This document shows, in pieces, positions 52,192 through 61,822 of a DNA stretch of 64,000 bases; the first letter of the stretch is position 1; each line of letters opens with the position of its first letter. The notes under the pieces are model-generated. The model did not search any database, was not told where the DNA came from, and saw nothing but the letters and a program-made list of their open reading frames with translations. A program made the position numbers and the translations under genes. Source of the stretch: Thiodiazotropha sp040506195 (GTDB taxonomy: Bacteria; Pseudomonadota; Gammaproteobacteria; Chromatiales; Chromatiaceae). The stretch lies in contig JBEVXH010000005.1 in the NCBI GenBank assembly GCA_040506195.1, positions 1 through 64,000 of the forward strand, written 5' to 3'.

Positions 52192-54645
52192 ATGGCAAGA
52201 AATCTTCAGTTCAGATATACCGTTGCTATTGGTGCCGGAATCGTCATTGTTACGATTATTCTTGCCACGCTGTTTTTCTTCCAGTCTAAGGACCTGCTTT
52301 CCAATATCAAATCCACCACCTCCTCCACAATGAGTGTTGCCCTGCATAGTGAGGCAAAAAAACGCCTTATGAATCTAAGTGCAATTCTGAGTGAGGATGT
52401 GGCAAATCCCCTCTATAATTTTGATATGCTCGCTATCCTGCATCTGCTGCAGAGCGTTGCCAATCTGGATGACATCGTCTATGTCATGGTGATCGATCCA
52501 CAGGGCGTGATTGTTCACGATGGAACCGAACTGTTGGGCAACTACGGCAAGCAGATAGAAGACGTAAAAATTCTGGACTGGATTGAAAGGGAATCGGTGC
52601 CGCTGCTCACAAACTCGAAAGATGTGATGGAGATAGTCTCTCCAGTCAATATTGCCGATGAAAGACTGGGTTGGGTTAGAATTGCGCTATCCAAAAAGGA
52701 GCAATTGGAAAACACGGGGAAACTGACTCTACAGCTATCCGAATTAATCTCGGAATCGCATCAACGCGAACGATATCTGCTGTTTTTCGTAACCGGTATT
52801 TTGTTGTTGCTTGGCTTGGCTTTGGCTGCATTGATTTCAAATAGGTTAGTGTCACCGATTCGAATGCTGACAGAATATGTAAAACGTGTCGGTGAAGGTG
52901 CCTATGGCATTGAGCTGGAAAAAAGCCGAAATGACGAGATCGGTCAACTGATCCACTCATTCAACCGTATGAGCAGGGATCTTTCCAATACCTCGGTATC
53001 TAGACAGTATCTGAATGATGTACTCAATAACTTGCGTGATGCATTGATCGTGGTCTCTGTCGATAAGAACATCATCATGGTCAATAATGCCGCTGCTGAT
53101 ATGATCGGTTACGATAAAGAGCGGATGGTGAGTATGTCATATTACGACATTATCGACAGTCGAGACGGTGTGCGCGTCAAGCAATGGCTCACCTATCTTG
53201 TGAAGGACGAGGCCGACAGTATTGACGCCAGATATATTACCGCTGAGGGTTCCTGCGTTCTGGTCTCCCTTTCAGGCGCCTATCTCGACCTCTCAGGCGG
53301 TCCGGGGCAGATCATCACGGTCGCGCAGGATGTCGGTGAACATAGAAAGAATGAGGAACATATACGCTATCTGGCCCAATATGACGGCTTGACCAATCTG
53401 CCCAATAGACAACTATTCAGAGATCGGCTAAAACATGCCATGGAGCAGGCTGATCGGGGAGAGTATCTTGTCGCCTTGATGTTTATCGATCTGGATCGCT
53501 TTAAGAAGGTCAATGACAGCCTTGGTCACCATGCTGGTGATCTGCTGTTGAAAGAGATAGCTGTGCGATTGAAGAAGATGCTCCGCGTGGGTGATACTGT
53601 GGCGCGTTTGGGGGGGGATGAATTCACTATTGTTGCGGAGCAGATCAAATCGACAAGCGATGGCGTAGGCATTGCCAAAACCATCCTTGAAACCGTCAAG
53701 AAACCGTTCGAGATCGAATCAAGGAAGGTGCATATCGGGTGCAGCATCGGTATCGTCTTCTATCCATTCTCCAAGGATGACATCGGTAGCTTGATTCAGA
53801 AGGCCGATATGGCCATGTATCAAGCAAAAAGGAGCGGGCGCGGGAAGTATTGCGTCTATCACCATTTGCTGGGTGCCAATGAGGATGGCCTGATACAACA
53901 GGAAAGTGAGTTGATGGAGGCATTGAAGACAAAAAGTTTCCATCTGCTCTACCAGCCAATCATCGATATCAACACAGGATCAATGGCCGGAATAGAGGCC
54001 TTGTTGCGGTGGGATAATCCAAGACGCGGTTTACTGGATCCCACAGAGTTTCTTCCATTTCTCGAAAACTCTGGTTTAATCATCGAATTGGGTGATTGGA
54101 TTTTGGAAAGGGCCTGTAAAGAAATACTTGCCTGTGACGATAGCGGCGATCGGCCATTACAATTGAATGTCAATGTTTCCATGCATCAATTTAATCAAGG
54201 TGATTTTTCACAACGTGTTGAGTCGATATTGACCAGGACAGGCTTCGATCCAAAGCGACTTGAGTTGGAAATCACAGAAAGCAGTCTGATAGAAGATATC
54301 GAACTGAGCAGGTATGTCGTACGCAGTCTGAAAAAGCTTGGAGTTCGTATCGCAGTCGATGATTTTGGCACAGGTTATTCTTCCTTCTCTTATCTAAGGG
54401 ACTTTAAGCTGGATACACTGAAACTTGATTCCAGTTTCATCAAGGGATTACCCGCAGACAATTATGCCGCCGGTATCTGCACGGCACTGATAAAAATGGC
54501 GGAAATCATGGATCTGAACGTGGTTGCTGAAGGAGTGGAAAATTCACGGCAGTTAGAGTGGTTGAGTCAAGAGAATGTACAACAGTGCCAGGGCTACTTC
54601 TTTAGCGAACCTGTTGCTCTGACTGACCAGGAAACCTCTGATTGA
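52192..54645 (+). CDS. Membrane HAMP-PAS-GGDEF-EAL c-di-GMP protein
   Basis: The 817-residue protein has membrane helices at ~10-30 and ~197-220 around a periplasmic sensor (~30-195), a HAMP linker (~222-273), a PAS domain (~277-395), a diguanylate cyclase with intact RLGGDEF (~468-474) and a phosphodiesterase with EALLRW (~602-607), ELEITES and DDFGTGYSS motifs. Both catalytic signatures look intact, so it may make or break down c-di-GMP depending on signal. It follows the porin and PhnD-like genes in one direction; the binding protein may pass its ligand state to this protein's sensor domain. Confidence 0.93.
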   Translation: MARNLQFRYTVAIGAGIVIVTIILATLFFFQSKDLLSNIKSTTSSTMSVALHSEAKKRLMNLSAILSEDVANPLYNFDMLAILHLLQSVANLDDIVYVMVIDPQGVIVHDGTELLGNYGKQIEDVKILDWIERESVPLLTNSKDVMEIVSPVNIADERLGWVRIALSKKEQLENTGKLTLQLSELISESHQRERYLLFFVTGILLLLGLALAALISNRLVSPIRMLTEYVKRVGEGAYGIELEKSRNDEIGQLIHSFNRMSRDLSNTSVSRQYLNDVLNNLRDALIVVSVDKNIIMVNNAAADMIGYDKERMVSMSYYDIIDSRDGVRVKQWLTYLVKDEADSIDARYITAEGSCVLVSLSGAYLDLSGGPGQIITVAQDVGEHRKNEEHIRYLAQYDGLTNLPNRQLFRDRLKHAMEQADRGEYLVALMFIDLDRFKKVNDSLGHHAGDLLLKEIAVRLKKMLRVGDTVARLGGDEFTIVAEQIKSTSDGVGIAKTILETVKKPFEIESRKVHIGCSIGIVFYPFSKDDIGSLIQKADMAMYQAKRSGRGKYCVYHHLLGANEDGLIQQESELMEALKTKSFHLLYQPIIDINTGSMAGIEALLRWDNPRRGLLDPTEFLPFLENSGLIIELGDWILERACKEILACDDSGDRPLQLNVNVSMHQFNQGDFSQRVESILTRTGFDPKRLELEITESSLIEDIELSRYVVRSLKKLGVRIAVDDFGTGYSSFSYLRDFKLDTLKLDSSFIKGLPADNYAAGICTALIKMAEIMDLNVVAEGVENSRQLEWLSQENVQQCQGYFFSEPVALTDQETSD

Positions 54646-54799
54646 TTCAGGATTTCAGGCAGTACACAAATGTACCGCCATTATTCATTGTCGCAAGTGA
54701 GTGTAAAAAACTGACGGCAGAGAATCGTATTTTCTGCTTCCGTGCCCTGATAATACCGTGAATAGCATCAATCAAAGCCTTCCTAAGATTATAACTGCC

Positions 54800-54818
54800 G
54801 ACTGTTTTCGAAACAGTC
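54800..54818. terminator. Hairpin between convergent signalling and acyl-CoA synthetase genes
   Basis: GACTGTTT (54800-54807), loop TCG, AAACAGTC (54811-54818). Eight perfect pairs but no clear T-run; could end transcription from either side with Rho. The 211-base convergent gap has no gene. Confidence 0.4.
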
Positions 54819-54856
54819 ATCTGGATAACTGATGCTATATGAGATGGCAGGCTCAC

Positions 54857-56641
54857 TCAATGTCCGATATACATTTCATCATACTCTTTGGCATATCGCT
54901 CAAGGATGTTTTTCCGCTTCAGCTTCAGAGTGGGAGTGATCAAACCGTTCTCCACGCTCCAGGGTTCACCGAGCACGGTCACACGGATGATTTTCGCGTA
55001 ACCGGGAAAGTTGTCCAGGTGATTGTTGATACGGGCCAATAACTCCTGCATCTGCTGCTCGCTGATATCGCCGGGGTTAAAACCAAGTATTTTGGCATGT
55101 TCGGGATTGAGCACCACGATGGCGGACAGGTAGGGTTTGCTTTCGCCGAGCACCAGTACCTGGTCGAACAGGGAATCCATCGCGATGCACATCTCCATGT
55201 CGGCAGGGGGAACCTTTTCACCATTGGCCATAACAATGATCTCTTTCAGTCGACCGGTGATAAAGATATAACCATCTTCGATTTTCGCCTTGTCACCTGT
55301 ATGGAACCAACCATCTGCATCAATCACCTCAGAGGTTGCATTCCGGTTGTTCCAGTATCCCATCATCACATTAGGTGCTCTGCAAAGCAGTTCCTCATAC
55401 TCATTGATCTTAACTTCTATTCCGGGAAAGGGCCTGCCGACACTGGCCGGAAAATTGTTTTCGTGGGTATTGGCAGAGATGATGGGACTGGTTTCCGTTA
55501 GGCCGTAACCCTGCAGTATGGGCACACCGAGTCCAATGAAAACTTTGGCGATGTCTGGCGAAAGCGGAGCGCCGCCTGAAACCGCAATTCGCAAGCATCC
55601 ACCCAGCTTGTCCTGAATCTTACGCGCCACAATCTTTTCCAGTAGTGGCCAGAGCCATAATTTAGGTGACCATGAGCTACGTCCTTGCTGAAACTCAAAA
55701 TGGGTCCAACCGGTTTCGACAGCCAGATTGAATATGCCGCGGGCTATTGCAGAGTCGCTCTCGAGTTTGTCCTGTATCTTGGCGTACACCCTCTCAAATA
55801 TGCGTGGTACCGAAATCAATATGGTTGGTTTGATGGTCTCGAGATCTTCAGCCAGCTGAGGAATCGATCTCGCGTAGGCCGTGGCTGCGCCAGATACGAG
55901 TGCCAGATAGTAGCCAACGGTTCGCTCCAGGGTATGCGAGAGCGGCAGAAAAGAGAGAAAGGTGTCGGTTGTATAGATATCGATAACCTTCACACCGCTC
56001 TCGATATCCCACAGGATATTGTGATGACTCAACATCACACCTTTGGATCGGCCGGTGGTGCCTGAAGTGTAGACAATAGTGGCCAGTTCCTTGCTGGCTA
56101 TATCGATGACCTGCAGTCTATCGCTGGTTTGATCGGGCAGCCATTCTTCGAGTGAGACCAGGTGGGGCTGAAGACCCATCGGGTCGACCTTGTGCAGCGA
56201 GACGATACGGTTCAGGCCGGCCAACTGATTGCGGATCTGCTGGAGTTCCTGCCACTGTTCGTTGTTTTCCAAAAGCAGCAGACGGATGTCGGCATCTTGC
56301 AGGATGTAACCGATATTCTCGGGGCGATCATTGGTGTAGAGGGGTACGGTGACCAAGCCCAGGCACTGAGCCGCCAGATCGAAGATGGCCCATTCGCGGC
56401 AGTTGCGCAACATGATGGCCACCCTGTCGCCCGGTCTGAGATTTTCATTGCGAAAGGCGGCCTGCCAGCGTGCAACCATTTGCGCCATCTCACCCCAGCT
56501 GGTCTCTTGCCAAACCTCGCGTTCTTCATCGTATTGTATATAGGCAGTGGCATCCGGTGAGCGTTTTACACGTTCCTTGAAGACAGCGCCTATCGTGTCG
56601 GCATCTTTCATCTGTATAGTATCAATATTCGGATTATCCAT
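54857..56641 (-). CDS. Long-chain acyl-CoA synthetase (AMP-forming, FadD15 type)
   Basis: The 594-residue adenylate-forming enzyme has A3 motif YTSGTTGRSKGVMLSH (~186-201), YGLTETSPI (~374-382) and A7/A8 motifs GWFHTGDKAKIEDGYIFITGR (key residues G, D, G, I, T, G, R) with K-E-I-I. The size and layout match the FAA1/FadD15-like group that activates long-chain fatty acids, or acts in an uncharacterised role with type-II-like acceptors. It lies ahead of an acyl-CoA dehydrogenase gene on the same strand, fitting fatty-acid degradation. Confidence 0.92.
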   Translation of the reverse strand: MDNPNIDTIQMKDADTIGAVFKERVKRSPDATAYIQYDEEREVWQETSWGEMAQMVARWQAAFRNENLRPGDRVAIMLRNCREWAIFDLAAQCLGLVTVPLYTNDRPENIGYILQDADIRLLLLENNEQWQELQQIRNQLAGLNRIVSLHKVDPMGLQPHLVSLEEWLPDQTSDRLQVIDIASKELATIVYTSGTTGRSKGVMLSHHNILWDIESGVKVIDIYTTDTFLSFLPLSHTLERTVGYYLALVSGAATAYARSIPQLAEDLETIKPTILISVPRIFERVYAKIQDKLESDSAIARGIFNLAVETGWTHFEFQQGRSSWSPKLWLWPLLEKIVARKIQDKLGGCLRIAVSGGAPLSPDIAKVFIGLGVPILQGYGLTETSPIISANTHENNFPASVGRPFPGIEVKINEYEELLCRAPNVMMGYWNNRNATSEVIDADGWFHTGDKAKIEDGYIFITGRLKEIIVMANGEKVPPADMEMCIAMDSLFDQVLVLGESKPYLSAIVVLNPEHAKILGFNPGDISEQQMQELLARINNHLDNFPGYAKIIRVTVLGEPWSVENGLITPTLKLKRKNILERYAKEYDEMYIGH

Positions 56642-56810
56642 GCTGGCACCATTTTTTCTCGCTTAAAGAACCCCGGTTTTTGTTGTCGGGTTCACTTTGG
56701 TGTGGGTAGAGTAGCATTTCGCACCCTGGGACTGTCGGCGCTGATAAGTAAATCAGTTCCGACACGCCTTAACTTATCCTATCCTGAACCGGTATGGAAA
56801 TATTTACGCA

Positions 56811-59294
56811 TCAAGCGGCACCCCGTTTGTTGAGTTTGGATATTATTGAACCCCTCTGTTTACGCTCGGATGCCACCGTGCCGAGGTGGCTGAATGAATT
56901 CACCTGAATGATTTGGCTGCGCAGGCGGTCCGCCTCATCCAGCGCCACTTTTTCGCTCTCGCTCAAGATCCCAAGGGAGACGGCTTCTGCAATCAGATTT
57001 CGGTTCTCTCTTGATTTCAGCTGACCGGCCCGTTTTGCTCTGCGTAAGGTCTTTTCATGGGGCGCTGCGGCATTCACGGCAAACAGCGCCTGTTCCAATT
57101 GACCGGCCCGCTGTTGTTGATCCTCTGTAGTGTAGATCCCCTGAGTCAGCCGTTCCCTGGCCTCGTTAGGGCTAAGCAGAATACGCGCAACCTGGTGGTC
57201 GAGGTTATCGGTGGGTTTATGAAACGGCAGTCCGGTTGGAAATATCACCAGCCGCATCAGCCAGGCCAGGGGTCTGAACGGGATATTGCGTAACAGGCCC
57301 CGCAAGGCATGCTGGAAACGATAGAGGGAATCCTCCAAGGCCCATCTCATCAGCGGCAGGTCGTCTTGACGCTCTCCCTCTTCGACATAGCGCTTAAGGC
57401 ATGCACTGGCAATATAAAGGTTACTTAGCATGTCACCAAGTCTGGCTGAGAGGCGTTCCTTACGTTTGAGCGAACCACCCAGTGTCATCAGCGCCGCATC
57501 GGTGGTCAGGGCAAAGGTGGATGCCATCCAGTTCAGGCGTTGAAAGTAGCGCTTGGCAGGTCCGCTTTTCGGGCTTTCGGAAAGCCGTCCACGGGTGACG
57601 CCGAACCAGAGGGTGCGGGCAAAGTTTGTCAGTACGAAACCGATGTGACTGAAGAGAGCATCATCGAACTGTGTAAGTGCGATTTCCTGATCGGGATTCT
57701 CAGCCGCCTCGAATTCGCTGAGAATGTAAGGGTGGGCGCGTATCGCACCCTGACCGAAGATGATCATGCTGCGTGTGAGTATATTGGCGCCCTCAACGGT
57801 AATTGCGATGGGAATCGCCTGGTAGCCTCTGCCTGTCAGGTTGTCGGGACCGAGACAGATGCCACTGCCACCCTGGATATCCATGGCATCGTTGACCGCC
57901 TGGCGGTATCGCTCGGTAAGATGGTACTTGATGATGGCTGAGATAACAGAAGGCGATTCACCGCTATCCAGTGCGCTGAGCGTCAGTTTACGCGCCGCAT
58001 CCATCTGATAGGTCAGTCCGCCAATCCTTGCCAGCGCCTCTTCCACCCCCTCGAAGTGGCCTATGGGTTGGCCGAATTGGGTGCGCACCGCGGCATAGGC
58101 ACCGGTATAACGGCTGGCGCTTTTGCCGGCCGCGGTCGAGAGTGCGGGAAGTGAGATGCCACGTCCCTCAGAGAGGCATTCGACCAGCATTTGCCAACCC
58201 TTGCCGACACCCTCGGTTCCACCGATTACCCAGGCCATGGGGATGAATACGTCACGGCCTGCAATGGGACCATTATGGAATGGTATGTCGAGGGGCATGT
58301 GTCTTGAACCTATCTCCACACCGGATGTTTCACGGGGGATAAGGGCCAGTGTGATGCCCGGATGGGGATCGTCTGAGAGCAGGCCTTGTGGGTCCTCCAA
58401 TTTGAATGCCAGTCCGATAAGGGTTGCGACCGGCGCCAGTGTTATATAGCGCTTTTCCCAGTTGAGCCTGATACCCAGGACCTGGTTCCCTTCAAAGTTA
58501 CCGTACGTGACCTGGCCATTGTCCGGAATGGCGCCGGCATCACTGCCTGCGTGGGGATTGGTCAGGGCAAAACAGGGTATCTCCTCTCCAGTGGCCAGCT
58601 TGTTGAGATAGTTTGCTTTCTGTTCATCCGTACCGTATTGAAGCAGCAGCTTTGCCGGGCCCAGGGAGTTGGGCACCATCACTGTAACGGCTGCGGTGAT
58701 GCTGCGGCTGGCGATCTTCATCACCACCTGGGAGTGGGCATAGGCGGAAAAGCCGAGACCACCGTAGTTTTTGGGGATGATCATGCCGAAAAGGCCTGAT
58801 TGTTTGATGAACTGCCACACCTCGGGAGGCAGGTCTTTGCGTTCGTTGGTGATGTTCCAGTCATCGAGCATATCGCAGAGGGTTTGCACCGGCCCGTCAA
58901 GGAATTCCTGTTCCTGCTCCGTCAGATGGCATTGTGGCTGGCGCAGCAGTTTGCTCCAGTCGGGTTGTCCCGAGAATAGTTCACCGTCCCACCAGACACT
59001 CCCGGCGTTCAACGCCTCTTTTTCGGTGGTCGACATGGAAGGCATCACCTTCCGGAATGCGGACAACAGCGGTTTACTGATCCAGCGGAGACGCAGTCGC
59101 GGCTTAAGGTAGAAGAACAGAATTGTGGCATAGATCAACCATACAGGCACTGCGACAAGGAGTGTCATGAGCTCTGCAAGCTGCAGGCTGATCAGGAGTA
59201 TGGGCGGCAACAGGACCCATACAATCGCACCTGCCGATCCATAGGCCAGTCCCAACAACATCAGCAATAAGAGTAGAAATCCGAGCAGTGTCAT
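56811..59294 (-). CDS. fadE: Acyl-CoA dehydrogenase FadE
   Basis: The 827-residue protein, close to E. coli FadE (814), has two N-terminal membrane segments (~3-25 and ~28-65), then an acyl-CoA dehydrogenase core (PEVWQFIKQSGLFGMIIPKNYGGLGFSA region ~150-180; ALTNPHAGSDAG ~237-248; QGGSGI ~473-478) and a C-terminal DUF1974-like extension. It oxidises acyl-CoA to trans-2-enoyl-CoA in the first step of beta-oxidation. Its start overlaps the stop of the preceding permuted-papain gene (ATG 59294 over stop 59291), indicating translational coupling. Confidence 0.93.
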   Translation of the reverse strand: MTLLGFLLLLLMLLGLAYGSAGAIVWVLLPPILLISLQLAELMTLLVAVPVWLIYATILFFYLKPRLRLRWISKPLLSAFRKVMPSMSTTEKEALNAGSVWWDGELFSGQPDWSKLLRQPQCHLTEQEQEFLDGPVQTLCDMLDDWNITNERKDLPPEVWQFIKQSGLFGMIIPKNYGGLGFSAYAHSQVVMKIASRSITAAVTVMVPNSLGPAKLLLQYGTDEQKANYLNKLATGEEIPCFALTNPHAGSDAGAIPDNGQVTYGNFEGNQVLGIRLNWEKRYITLAPVATLIGLAFKLEDPQGLLSDDPHPGITLALIPRETSGVEIGSRHMPLDIPFHNGPIAGRDVFIPMAWVIGGTEGVGKGWQMLVECLSEGRGISLPALSTAAGKSASRYTGAYAAVRTQFGQPIGHFEGVEEALARIGGLTYQMDAARKLTLSALDSGESPSVISAIIKYHLTERYRQAVNDAMDIQGGSGICLGPDNLTGRGYQAIPIAITVEGANILTRSMIIFGQGAIRAHPYILSEFEAAENPDQEIALTQFDDALFSHIGFVLTNFARTLWFGVTRGRLSESPKSGPAKRYFQRLNWMASTFALTTDAALMTLGGSLKRKERLSARLGDMLSNLYIASACLKRYVEEGERQDDLPLMRWALEDSLYRFQHALRGLLRNIPFRPLAWLMRLVIFPTGLPFHKPTDNLDHQVARILLSPNEARERLTQGIYTTEDQQQRAGQLEQALFAVNAAAPHEKTLRRAKRAGQLKSRENRNLIAEAVSLGILSESEKVALDEADRLRSQIIQVNSFSHLGTVASERKQRGSIISKLNKRGAA

Positions 59295-60253
59295 CGGTCA
59301 GTCTCGCGCATTGTGTTGATTATTTGCTGAGCCGCCTCATCGTCCTGAGGATGAGCTTGTTCCTCTTCATGTTTCTTATGTTTCTTGCTTGTTTCAGGTT
59401 CATTATCGGGAAAATCCACCTCGTCCATCTTTGTCGCAGCAGCGAAGGTGTGCTCGTTATCATTGTAAAGAATGCTGTCATCGCCCCATGGTAATCGACG
59501 ATAGACACCCAGATCATCCAGTCCGAGGAATGGATATTTGATGATGTCGAAATAGGGTGAGTAGTCGAAGTCCTTTGGCGTGAAGAGTCGCGGGTTCCGT
59601 TTAAAGAAACGCAGGCTGCCGTCTTCATCACGATCGATAAAAGGCAGGATAGGAAAATTGACCTTATTGAAGGCTGATGCCAACAGCGAGGAACAGACGG
59701 TTCGCGTGGGTGATCCGGCATTGTGCTCAAACAGACTGGAGCGCCAGCGCCTGGGTAAGACGTTCCAGGGAAAGAAGAAGCGGGCCAGGTCGAGCAGGTG
59801 GCGCACATCATAGTCAAAGCCGATATGGTGGATGGCATGGCCCACCACCTTATGCACATCCTCAGGTTCGAGTCCTGTGGGACGGCAGATGCGCAAATGG
59901 TCCTTACGATACTTGGAGAGTGGGGTAATGATCGTGCCTTCACCCAGCAGGGCTTCGACCATCAACTGTTCACCGAGGTCGCCTTGATAGGCCATGCGTA
60001 CCCGCTGTTGGAGTTGTGGATCGCGGATATCATAGATGCGTCCGATATAGAGCGCGGAGTGGGTCCATGTGCTTTGGGTGATGGTCTTGATTACGTTGCT
60101 TACCCGGCTGCGTCCCTCCACCAACAGAACATCAGCGGGTCTGAGTTCATAACTGAGGCGATTGAAATCACATAGCGGTGAGGTGGAGGGCGGACTCTCC
60201 TTTGTCAGCCACTCCGCTATCCACTGCATGATTATCTGTCCAACTTTCCTCAT
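59291..60253 (-). CDS. YiiX/YebB-like permuted papain-fold protein
   Basis: The ~320-residue protein matches the YiiX/C92 group of permuted papain-fold (NlpC/P60-superfamily) proteins: catalytic His in WTHSALYIG (~65-73), the VEALLGEG acidic segment (~98-105) and the catalytic Cys in RTVCSSLLASAF (~183-194), His before Cys as in permuted members. The C-terminal ~70 residues are charged and low-complexity. Targets may include lipids or acyl-modified proteins in this superfamily. Coupling with fadE suggests a link to fatty-acyl metabolism, which is inference. A second ATG at 60229 is possible. Confidence 0.75.
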   Translation of the reverse strand: MRKVGQIIMQWIAEWLTKESPPSTSPLCDFNRLSYELRPADVLLVEGRSRVSNVIKTITQSTWTHSALYIGRIYDIRDPQLQQRVRMAYQGDLGEQLMVEALLGEGTIITPLSKYRKDHLRICRPTGLEPEDVHKVVGHAIHHIGFDYDVRHLLDLARFFFPWNVLPRRWRSSLFEHNAGSPTRTVCSSLLASAFNKVNFPILPFIDRDEDGSLRFFKRNPRLFTPKDFDYSPYFDIIKYPFLGLDDLGVYRRLPWGDDSILYNDNEHTFAAATKMDEVDFPDNEPETSKKHKKHEEEQAHPQDDEAAQQIINTMRETDR

Positions 60254-60489
60254 TTAAAACCCAGGAAAACAGTAAGTAATACAATAAGTATAGACCGTAA
60301 TCTTATTAGGTGAGTTTCAACAGGAAGTGGAGTAATACTTGCTTAGGCGGGATTTATAGGAGCGTGCACAGGATTTGAAGATGGATAAACTCAATCCTCG
60401 CTGAGTACCTGAAAGCAGATTGAACGGTACTCATCCTTTAAATTGAAAATTTATAAATATAATATATAAAATAAATAGTTATATATTAT

Positions 60490-61602
60490 TTATGAAGTAA
60501 TCTGTGATTGCCTGTGTTGCCGAATCCCACCGCTCCACCAGATTCGGCAGGCACCCTCGTCGGATACCATGCAGGGTCCGATCGGTGTCCTTGGGGTACA
60601 AGCCTTGCCGTAGAGTGTGCACTGATTCGGGTATTTCCGACCCAGTACAACCGCCGCGCAGTCACAACCGGGAGGCATCTCGCCACTCCGTTTTCGAGCG
60701 GCAGAATCATAGTCGGGAAAACGCTTCCGGGCATCCCAGTTTGAGTACTCGTCATTCAGGCAAAAACCGGAATTGGGAATGATACCGATCCCACGCCAGT
60801 TGGCGTCGACGACAACCAGCGCCTTTTTCAGATGAGCTTTCGCGCAGGGATTACCGCCGGGTTTGACCAATTCAGGGTAACAGTTGTCGAGAAATATCCG
60901 GTCGTCTAGATACTGTCTGATCACGGAGTAGGTGGCCGCCAGCAGGCTCTCAGGGGTAAAGCCGGCCACAGCGGCAGGTATGTGGTGCTGTTGCGCGACA
61001 AATGACCACTCCTCCGGCCCCATCACAGTCGCCACATGACCGGGCGCGACCAGTGCATTGAATCCCGGCTTTTCACCACTGAGCAACATAGATACGGCAG
61101 GCCAGGTCAGTCGACCCGATAGCAGGATGGTGAGGTTGTCGGGCATACCCTCGACCAACAGCGCGGCGACCGGTGCCGTTGTGGTCTCGAAGCCGGCGGC
61201 AAAAAAGACCACCTCCCGGTCGGGAGCGGCCTGAGCGATTTGCAGGGCCTCGATGGGTGAGGCGATGGGACGGATATCCGCACCGGCGGCATGGGCCTGA
61301 TCAAGGGAGCGTGGTTCCCCCTTGCTGACATTGACCGGTACCCGTAGCATGTCGCCAAACGCCGTCAGGGTGATCGGTTCCTGTAGCGCCAACTGCATCG
61401 CTTGATAGACATCCTCTTCTGGACATACGCAAACAGGGCAGCCAGGGCCAGGTATCAGCTCTATCTGGCTGGGCAGTGCGCCACGCAACCCGGCCTGGGT
61501 AATGGCGCGCTCATGACCACCGCAGACATTCATGATCTTGATCGGCTCCTGCAATGGCAGGGCGTTTATTTGTTGCAGCCAGGATTTCGCGTTTATCGAC
61601 AT
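60490..61602 (-). CDS. hypD: Hydrogenase maturation factor HypD
   Basis: The 370-residue iron-sulfur protein has NVCGGHE (25-31), PGPGCPVCV (~52-60, conserved Cys pair), GFETTTAP (~135-142) and a C-terminal Cys-rich region (GCDCAAV, QCTLYGKACTP) holding the 4Fe-4S cluster. With HypC it assembles the Fe(CN)2CO group of NiFe-hydrogenases. Last of hypC-A-B-D on the minus strand. hypE and hypF, needed for cyanide synthesis, are not in the window. The 236-base stretch downstream has no gene. Confidence 0.96.
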   Translation of the reverse strand: MSINAKSWLQQINALPLQEPIKIMNVCGGHERAITQAGLRGALPSQIELIPGPGCPVCVCPEEDVYQAMQLALQEPITLTAFGDMLRVPVNVSKGEPRSLDQAHAAGADIRPIASPIEALQIAQAAPDREVVFFAAGFETTTAPVAALLVEGMPDNLTILLSGRLTWPAVSMLLSGEKPGFNALVAPGHVATVMGPEEWSFVAQQHHIPAAVAGFTPESLLAATYSVIRQYLDDRIFLDNCYPELVKPGGNPCAKAHLKKALVVVDANWRGIGIIPNSGFCLNDEYSNWDARKRFPDYDSAARKRSGEMPPGCDCAAVVLGRKYPNQCTLYGKACTPRTPIGPCMVSDEGACRIWWSGGIRQHRQSQITS

Positions 61603-61613
61603 GGGGTGTCTAG

Positions 61614-61807
61614 CCGCAAATGGACGCCTATTACCGCAAATCTACGCAGACAATCTATTCTGCTGTTTGAAGTTGAAAGTGATAATTGTAGCCGAGATGA
61701 AAGAGACCTCGTGAGCGACCATGTGATCAGCAACGTATGAAACTGAGATAGTTTAACGAGTAGCATCATTCCATTTGCGTTTGATTTGCGGTGATTAGCG
61801 TCTATTC
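61614..61807. repeat. Inverted copies of an ACCGCAAAT-type repeat between hypB and hypD
   Basis: The segment 61614-61651 carries GACGCCTATTACCGCAAATC, and 61777-61807 read on the other strand carries GACGCTAATCACCGCAAATC. The arms flank ~125 bases of otherwise featureless DNA just upstream of hypD. Each could form a hairpin with the other. Similar CCGCAAAT-rich dispersed repeats occur in many bacteria. Its presence interrupts an otherwise compact hyp operon. Confidence 0.55.
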
Positions 61808-61822
61808 TCAGCTTGTTTTCTT

